NCBI GenBank assembly: GCA_036435485.1 | Contig: CM071596.1 | Location: 57,461,001 to 57,525,000 of the forward strand | From: Saposhnikovia divaricata | Taxonomy: Eukaryota > Streptophyta > Magnoliopsida > Apiales > Apiaceae | Direction of reading: 5' to 3' | Length of the DNA: 64,000 nt | Shown here: positions 56,676 through 64,000 of the stretch, piece after piece | Layout: each line of letters begins with the position of its first letter | How positions within the stretch are numbered: the first letter of the stretch is position 1 | Notes under the pieces: model-generated | The model's database searches: none | What the model was told of the DNA's origin: nothing | What the model saw: the letters and a program-made list of their open reading frames with translations, nothing else | Translations under genes and position numbers: made by a program

Positions 56676-58046
56676 TATTTACTTATCCGACAAATTTAGT
56701 CTCTAATAATTTAAGTATCAAGATAAACCCTTATCATTTCGATCATGACTTCTCATAAGTTAAGGTAATTGTAATTTTTATTTCCAGAAAAAGTCTCAGA
56801 GAATATTAGAATGATAGTTTTAATTTCTTATATTAGCAAATAGAGAAAACAGGGTTATAACAAATATGTACTTATAAATTAAGGGTCAGGGACATTTTTG
56901 TAAATATTAATTTTTTATCAATGATTTACACAAATATCCTTAAATTTGTATTGCAAATGTTTTTACCTCAAGTAGAACCCTGAGGTAATATAATATAATT
57001 GTAATTTTTAGTATTCATTAATTCAAATAGTATTGATTGATTTTAATTTTACTCAAATTCTAGTCTAATAGATAGATGTAAAATCTCATAGAGTCTTGCT
57101 GATTTAAACGGAATTTCCAATAAATTTTTCAAAATCCTATGAATTTTGGCCAGATTTCAAAAGATATATAACATACATTAGCGAATACATCAAAATCCAA
57201 CATTTTATCAAACATAAAGAAGTGTGAATTTTTAAATACCATCAGATTTTAATGTATTTCTTAAAATCAAAATTGAATACCACTAAATTTTAGTGGATTT
57301 TTTAAAATATAAAATGAACACTCCCAGATTTTAAAAGAATTTTAAAATCCTTAATGAATACCACCGAATTTTAAAGGACTTTGCAAAATCCAAAGTAAAT
57401 ACACGGATTTTAAAAATCATGATGGAATACACCCCGATATAATCACATGTTTAAAAAAAGAAAAATTAATATGTAATCTCATATATTTATTTTGCTATTT
57501 TTCAAATTTCAAATATTAATCAATTACATTAAAATAAATAAAATAAATAAAATAAATTTAACACCTAAATTTGAGAGCCCTCATATTTTGAAGCCTGTAT
57601 GATATCCCCCATGACACATGCCATTTGTCGGCCCAGCACTGTCCCTCAATGCCATGCATCTCTAGATGTAAAAGGAAAATTACAAACTATCATTACCACA
57701 AAATTCAAACCTCTCATATCCATACAACGGAATTAATTTTTTACCGCCATAATTTTCTTCCTTCATGACACATGACTTTCACTAATGACGCAAGAGTTGT
57801 ACTCAGCAAAGATGGATGCAAACAACATGAAAAGGGATGCATAGATTATACTTTTTAACAGATACTGTATTTGGAATCGAGGCAAGAACCAGATATCATA
57901 TACTTATTCAGCTAATGCATGCGCTGTGTCCATTGACAGAACCAGATCATTCAGCTCCAAAACATGTGAGCTACACGCAAATCAATGCCATGACAAGATT
58001 CTGTTCTAACCTTGTTTAATACAACAGAGAAATAGTTGGAAGTCGT
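56553..58046. other. AT-rich DNA after the truncated copia element
   Basis: A (TA)n tract of about 60 bp lies at 56612-56671. Between 57110 and 57440 a degenerate repeat of the type AAATACCA.C.GATTTTA..GATTTT...AAAATC recurs every 45-60 bp and ends in GGAATACACCCCGAT, which may be a decayed MITE. The 60-codon frame at 57837-58019 is not recognisable. Confidence 0.4.
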
Positions 58047-60458
58047 TCAATATGAAACAGGAACTCGAACTGTAGCAGGGCCAGATTTAAGGTCTTGCAG
58101 TAGAAGTCCTAGCAGAGCCTTTGACACTGGACCTTCTCTGCCTACAGAATGACAAAAAAAGTGGATAATCAAATCCATGCTCGATTTCAGGAAAAAAAAA
58201 AAAAAAAAGGTTCCAGGCTCCTGCAACTAGAACAAATCTCCTATATTCCAACAAAAGGCAACTAGTCTTCCATTAACTTAATGCAAGTATGCTATAAGAT
58301 TCAACTGGCGTTTTATTTAATTTAAAAAGTTTAATGTAAAACAGATGGCATAAGAGATCTTACCATCACCTATAATTTGTTCATCCCACTGCAACACAGA
58401 TCGAACAAGAACTCCACTGCCGATTAGCATCATTTCAGCTGCACTTTTCCCTTCATTGACAGTCACATTTTCAACTCTTATATCTTTTAGCCCGCCTTCC
58501 TTCAATAGGTCTTCTGCCAACACTAGAACCCTCTTAGCTGTGCACCCACTCAAAATTTTGTCGAAGCGAGGCATCAGAAGTTCCTTTTCCTTTGTTACAA
58601 AGGCTACATTCATGTTAGGCCCTTCAGCAATATATCCATCAGCATCTAACCATATTGCAGCATATCCCCCATTTTCTTCAGCTTCCATCTTTGAAAGCAC
58701 ATTAGGAAGGTAATTTACACTCTTCACTGTAGCAAACTGTGGGGGTTTAATAGGAATTGATGTGGTTACTACTTTAACCCCGCTGTAATCTGACGGCGAT
58801 TTATCTTCAATTACGATAGCGTAAAGAGCTGAATGACAACAGCCAGCTGGAGAGAGTTGGAAATCTCCAGGTCCTGATGAAAGCCAGTATCTCAGTGATC
58901 CTGTTCTGCACTTGGAGGCACTTACAGTTTGTACAAGTATTCTTTTAATGCTTTCTTTATCAAATGGTAGCTTTATTTTTGCCATTTTAGCTGAATTCAG
59001 AAAACGATCAAGGTGTTGATCCAATTCATAGAGACACCTAAGATATTAAGAACATTGCAAAGAGAAAAGGGATAATATGTTAGTGATAAAATGCCATCTG
59101 TCTCAAGTCTTGGCGCCAGCTATTCAAATAAACTGCAAACATTGAGCTTACATGATGCTTGTTAAATTATATAGCTAAGCATATTTAATTTAAAATGAAA
59201 GTAGGTCGCAATAAGTGTGCTGGAATTAAGGGAGAAGCTTGTGAAGACTTCACAAGGGTAACCACTTTTTTATTTACGATGGTACTTCAGGATTCAACAG
59301 AATGAAAATAAATCCAATTGCAAGCACAATGCTGATAATTTTGTGACTCTACTACTTGAATATTATTCATGATGAAATCGTTGGTCCTGACTCCTGTCTG
59401 TGAAAGTTCATCATGAAAACCAGAACATAGCTTGCAGATGCTGCATGATAATAAGTGCAAACTTATTTGTCTTCCCCAAGGTTTACACACAGATCAATCA
59501 GATATTTTATGCAATGCTATTGCACATGAGAAGAGTAAAATTCATATTCAACATATTAACAAAACTTTAAACATGCTTCAAAGGCACATTACTAACAGTA
59601 AAATTTAGTTGGTACCTGCAACTTTATACAAGAAATATAAGCTAGCTATCATCTGAAGCAAAAGTTACCAACCCATTAACAATGGCCGCAGTATCGAAAA
59701 CTCCATGCCCTCTATGAACCATGTGGTCATCCATAGGAATCACCATGGCTGCTGGATCTGTAGTGATTCCACCAAAACAACTAGAATACATTGCCTTATA
59801 ATGCTGCTTGCTTTCAAAACTTTCACGACTTCTTCTCATTCTTTCAATAGCCTAACATTATTAAAAGTATTCCAACTATCACTATTGAACAAGTTTGTAA
59901 AAGCAAGATCTTGATTTAGCAAGAAAATATAGAAGCAAGAACTTCAACAGAAAGTTAAATTAGTAAATCTCTTCACATTGTCTGTTTCATCAGCCTCTTC
60001 CTAGTTATGTGATTCTGTCCATTTAGTGAAAGTACACTATCCTAAACAGAAGTCAAGTCTTTCGACTATAGCAGTACACAAATGAGAGAAAACATTGTCA
60101 ATGCTATTGAAACCATACACTGACATATATAGTGCTCAATCAATAGCTAAAGACTAAAGTGATGAAGTGCAAACCTCCAAACCAGATAAAAGTGGAACCT
60201 CATTTATTGAAACAGGATCTGTCAAGAGTAACGCTGCTGTTAGGAAATTACAATTTTCAAGAACATGCATACATAAAGGTAACAAATTCACTTTCTCTGC
60301 AATTCATGAAATGAACAATACCAGAAAACATTAAACCCTCAAATGGGACTCTCTCCCACCCTCTCTCTGAAAACATTAAACCCACCAAACCTACCCTCAA
60401 ATGGGATTCTCTCTCTGAAAACATTAAACCCACCCTCTCCCTCTCCCTCTCCCTCCCT

Positions 60459-60521
<63 letters not shown>

Positions 60522-60560
60522 CCCCTCCCTCTCTCCCTCTCTCCCTCCCCCTCCCTCTCT

Positions 60561-60601
<41 letters not shown>

Positions 60602-61012
60602 GGGATTCTCTCTCTGAAAACATTAAACCCACCCTCGCTCTCTCTCTCTCTCTCTCCACACACACACACACACACAAAGTACTAATTCATCTAATTCCTC
60701 AAATAGTCAAATGGGATTCTTTTCAACATTTCTATGACACATAACACATATACAAATACATATACACACATATATACAGTCATGATCAATACTTGAAAAC
60801 TTACCAGTAAAAGAGTGAGCTTGATTCGAAGAGGGCAAACAAAACCTCCCCAAAGACCCTCCAAAAATCCCAAGTTGATCTTGCAAATACCCATTTGAAA
60901 AGGGATGATTCTGAGAAACAGGGAGTCTATTTGGAACTGAATTATAAACATTCTTGCTAGAAACTAAGTTGTCAAATGTGGGTATTTTTGAGACTAATGA
61001 GAAAGAAGCCAT
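58047..61012 (-). CDS. Class IV aminotransferase: aminodeoxychorismate lyase / D-amino-acid transaminase type, plastid
   Basis: Five exons on the minus strand join into 405 residues: 61012-60805, 60236-60175, 59851-59673, 59037-58364, 58141-58047. The N-terminus (about 70 residues, Ser/Asn-rich, few acidic residues) looks like a chloroplast transit peptide. The enzyme part has DDHMVHRGHGVFDTA, LRYWLSSGPGDF, TVKSVNYLPNVL with the PLP-binding Lys near residue 255, the class IV signature AEGPNMNVAF, MPRFDKILSGCTAKRV and MLIGSGVLVRSVLQWDEQ. Plant relatives act in plastids, making p-aminobenzoate for folate, and some also transaminate D-amino acids; sequence alone does not decide which. The exon 2 acceptor is a tandem CAGCAG, allowing a one-residue variant. 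Intron 1 contains a large CT repeat. The frame is intact. Confidence 0.9.
60431..60658. repeat. CT/CCCT-rich microsatellite in intron 1 of the aminotransferase gene
   Basis: CT, CCT and CCCT runs of about 230 bp are interrupted by copies of CAAATGGGATTCTCTCTCTG, which also occurs before the tract (60399) and, as part, near 60340 and 60706. It is flanked by a (CA)n run at 60657-60675. Long open frames on both strands here (Ser/Leu/Pro or Arg/Glu repeats) are artefacts. Confidence 0.9.
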
Positions 61013-61999
61013 GGGAACAAAAGTATAAAAAAGGGTATCAAGAGCTTTTGAGTGTATTTTTTTTTTTTTGACAAAGAGCTTTTGAGTGTATTAAGGATCA
61101 CAATTCAGGTGGGTTTTGTCTTTATTGCCATTTTAATTGTCAATTATTGAGAAGATGAGCAATTGAGCATCAAGACCATGAACAAAATACAAGAACAAGA
61201 GACCAGGTTTATTTTAAATTTATTTTTTAAAGCTTATTTACACATTTAGCACTCAGGTTTACATAGTTTGACAGATAAATCATCGATGTATAAAAATGAA
61301 CGGTCCAATCACTAAAGTTGATTAAATGATTTTTTTTTGCAAAAAAATTGATTAAATGATACATTCTGTAACAAAAAGTACAATAAAACCTCGTTAAATT
61401 AATACTCGATAAATTAATAATCCCTCAAAGTTAATAATTTCTTCCGGTCCCAACTTGGGCCAGTTCAAAAAATGATCAATTTCGATAAGATAATAAGTAT
61501 AAATAGAATAAATTGTACAATTTATTCTATTTAAATGTATATAATTAGAAATTAATTTTCTTTGATGTCAAAAATTCTCTATAAAATAATAATTATTAAT
61601 TTATCGATTAATTAATACATCTTAAAATTATTAGAATTCTCCGATCCCAACTATATTAATTATTACAGCCCATTACTAATCATAGACAAACTGGTTATCT
61701 TGCTTGGAAAATGATGGTAATGGTAAGCATTTTATTATTTCAGTATACATGCTATTTTCCGGGTTATTAAATTGTAAATTCTATTATGTTTCTTTTGGTA
61801 TCAGGCAACTCTTTGTTGTCATTTGAACATCATCATGTCTAATCGTTAACTATTCTTCTTCACCGGTAATAGAGGAGTAGTATTTTATTTGTCTTTGAAG
61901 TTGTTGATTGGTTTGTTTTCAGGACTTTGTAATACAACTCTAATATGGAATTGTTAACATAAGATTCATATAAGATCTTTTTTTAACACCTTAATGTTT
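61013..61999. other. Upstream region of the aminotransferase gene
   Basis: A short direct repeat, AAGAGCTTTTGAGTGTATT, occurs at about 61040 and 61074. From 61378 to about 61680 lies a repeat of the kind AACCTCGTTAAATTAATACTCGATAAATTAATAATC...GGTCCCAAC, a dispersed plant repeat of uncertain class. A clear promoter core is not visible. Confidence 0.4.
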
Positions 62000-62913
62000 T
62001 AGGGGTCTTTTGGTTTCAAAACGGTATGAGTGTTGGTATGGGATTGAGGCATCATTCTTGATATCATGTTTGGTTAATGAATCTGTTTAATTTAAAATAT
62101 AATTAATAATTCATTTTTTGTTAATATTTTTGTGTGTAAGTATACATTATACATCGAATTTAGGTTATTATACAATTTAAAAATAAAAAATTACTATTAA
62201 AAAATATGTTATTGATAAATTATAATTTGACCAATTAAATAGTAATTTATTAATTTTTAAAAAATAAAATATTACTAATTAGTACTCCATTAAATAAAAA
62301 CAACTAAAATATATTTAATGAACAATATCATATTTAAAAAATTTATATTGAGATTGTATTTGATTTTATAAAGAAATATGATATAATAAAATTTAATTTG
62401 ATACTCATAGAGATAATAACCAAAATGCCCCATTTTCAAGTCCCTTGGCCCTATCCTACCCCTCAGACACAGCAAATCGTGCTCTGTATCTTTTTTTTTT
62501 AAAAAAAAATTGCATGTTGCGCCGAATCGTCTAACGTATCAGTGCATGTGCTGCTGTACCGTCTGCCGCATCACCTGTAATACTGCACACGGAGTAGCGT
62601 ATTAACCCCCAGATACGCAACACCTGTTTTGCAGCACGAAATAGCGTATCTGTGGTCTATTTTGGGCCTTTTTTTTTTTTTTGGAATGGGATAGAAAAGA
62701 CCATGGCAATTGGAAATGGTTCATTTTGGGCCATCACCCATACTCATACTCCTTTCTCAAACCCACCTCTCCCCTAAAGTATCAAATCTCATTCATGATG
62801 GGTTTCAGGTATGAGTTTCATATTAAAAAAATTGTGACCAAACACTAGTTATGGGTTTGAAATGAACGAAACCCATAACTGATACTAGAATTATTTGAAC
62901 CAAACGATCCCTA
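62000..62913. mobile_element. Large MITE-like inverted-repeat element
   Basis: The left end TAGGGGTCTTTTGGTTTCAAA and the reversed right end TAGGGATCGTTTGGTTCAAAT match at most positions, and both inner flanks share GGTATGAGT / ATGGGTTT-like phrases. Target duplications are not clear, so hAT or PIF/Harbinger cannot be decided. Inside is a GC-richer island (62515-62665) with repeated CGTATC / GATACG motifs. Confidence 0.55.
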
Positions 62914-62994
62914 GATGAGTTGGTGGGTTACTTAACAGTAATAATTGCTTAATGTCATAATTCTATATTAAATTACCAATTTTCTTCTACGTTT

Positions 62995-63250
62995 TTAGTA
63001 AGTTGCCGTGGATTTGAATATCTGGTATTTGCCACTAGAATACTATTGAGCAATATAGTGCGTTACAACAATGTACAATAGAGGCTAGGGGTAAAACTGT
63101 AATTACAAACATTTCAAGTTAGTTAGGAGGGAAAGTTAGTTACAGTGAGTAGACTTTGTATATATAGTTTCAGTCTCATAACTTTGTACTGTGTGTGAAA
63201 TCATAATGAATTTTGTTTCTCTTTCAATCATCTCTTTCAATTTCTCTACA
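62995..63250 (+). repeat. LTR (3' part or short LTR) of a copia element
   Basis: It ends ...CAATTTCTCTACA just before a primer binding site. TATATATAG at 63161-63169 is a likely TATA box. The 5' border is not certain because the partner LTR lies outside the window. Confidence 0.6.
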
Positions 63251-63262
63251 TGGTATCAGAGC
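63251..63262 (+). promoter_or_regulatory. Copia primer binding site
   Basis: TGGTATCAGAGC, an exact match to the standard initiator-tRNA-Met primer site, follows the LTR end ACA directly. Confidence 0.85.
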
Positions 63263-63521
63263 ATCCATGGATCTCTGCAAGTTTTTTATCTTCCGCTTCA
63301 TTGATTCAGTTCAGCTTATCGTCTCTATCTTCATCATCATCTTTTTCAACTGTCATATCTCTCAATTGTCATCTCTCTCAATCGTAATATCTCTCGATTG
63401 TCATCTCTCTTCATCTCTCATGATCTTAATTGTCATCTAACTCGGGTTCTTGATTGTTGATTCTTGTGATTTACAGTATATTGTTCAATTTCTTCATTGA
63501 GACAAATTATCAAATAGTTTC

Positions 63522-64000
63522 ATGGCGTCTACATCTAATCCTCTTCATATGTCAAATCAAGGTCATCAAGAACATGATGATGATCAAATTCATCAAGATG
63601 ATACATACAATGTTCTGGATTCAACCTTTAAGTCAGTTACTATTGAAAATAGTCATCCTCTATATCTTCATCCATCGGATCATCCTGGTCAGGTACTAGT
63701 TACTGCTACTCTTACCGGTAAAAACTTTAATGAATGGAAACGCTCTATGAATCTTGCGCTTTCTGCTAAGAATAAACTTGGATTTGTAACTGGCAAATAC
63801 AAAGCTCCAGGTATAACTTCTGCTTATTTTGATCACTGGCAAAGGTGTAATGATATGATTATCACTTGGATTCTTAATTCTTTATCTCCTGAAATTCGAT
63901 CTAGCCTGGTCTATGTTACTCTAACTGAAGATGTTTGGATAGATCTTCATACTCATTTTGCACATAATAATGGTCCTCGAATATTTGAGTTGAAACGAGC
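63522..64000 (+). CDS. gag: Copia gag, partial at right edge
   Basis: Open from ATG 63522 to the window end, 159 codons without a stop. The N-terminus is Asp/His-rich. PLYLHPSDHPGQVLVTATLT, NFNEWKRSMNLALSAKNKLG and WILNSLSPEIRSSLVY match the copia-type gag N-terminal and core domains. It follows the primer binding site by 260 bp. Unlike the other copies in this window, it shows no lesion in the part visible, so this element could be young. Confidence 0.85.
   Translation, partial: MASTSNPLHMSNQGHQEHDDDQIHQDDTYNVLDSTFKSVTIENSHPLYLHPSDHPGQVLVTATLTGKNFNEWKRSMNLALSAKNKLGFVTGKYKAPGITSAYFDHWQRCNDMIITWILNSLSPEIRSSLVYVTLTEDVWIDLHTHFAHNNGPRIFELKR

Noticed and set aside
58456..58713. Plus-strand frame opposite the aminotransferase
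   Set aside because: Shadow of the real exon on the minus strand.
60339..60744. Long open frames on both strands rich in Ser/Leu/Pro or Arg/Glu
   Set aside because: They are translations of the CT microsatellite in intron 1 of the aminotransferase gene.

Overview
The window is nuclear DNA from a flowering plant. GT-AG introns, plant-type LTR retrotransposons (Tat, Athila-like, SIRE-like), Stowaway and hAT MITEs, Helitrons and two recognisable plant genes all point to a core eudicot; I cannot name the species. Most of the window is transposable elements and their debris. Only two ordinary genes look intact: a LETM1-like mitochondrial protein gene (+ strand, 38172-47616, 13 coding exons, 612 aa) and a class IV aminotransferase of the aminodeoxychorismate lyase / D-amino-acid transaminase type (- strand, 58047-61012, 5 exons, 405 aa).

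Layout. 1-3540: fragments of Ty3/gypsy (Athila-like, - strand) and Ty1/copia (- strand) elements. 5157-5640: a broken phytocyanin gene (- strand). 5799-6056: a Stowaway MITE. 7990-23470: a complete Ty3/gypsy element of the Tat group, with 498-bp LTRs and target duplication CACAT. It carries gag, protease, RT, RNase H, a second RNase H and integrase, all broken by frameshifts and stops. It also carries an antisense transcription unit with its own TATA box and two introns (21225 to 19517), a GC-rich minisatellite and a 35-unit, 10-bp repeat array. A second, gag-only Athila-like element (10202 to about 14745) sits inside it.

25273-35226 is AT-rich accessory DNA. It holds a truncated copy of LETM1 exon 1, a tandem duplication, a - strand LTR element (28481-33026, target duplication GACGA) invaded by the 3' part of a SIRE-like element with an env-like reading frame, and two small Helitrons. 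One Helitron has an exact empty site in the paralogous copy. 35227-38028 is a stretch present upstream of LETM1 but absent from the copy; it contains a hAT MITE with 8-bp target duplication and a 63-bp perfect hairpin.

After LETM1, 49143-56552 holds a SIRE-like copia element. Its single LTR has internal element sequence on both sides, and its gag-pol is degenerate. The window closes with a large MITE-like inverted-repeat element and the 5' part of a copia element (LTR end, primer binding site, open gag) running off the right edge.

The genes do not form a pathway. The two host genes are unrelated housekeeping organelle proteins. All exon borders and alignments were done by eye.
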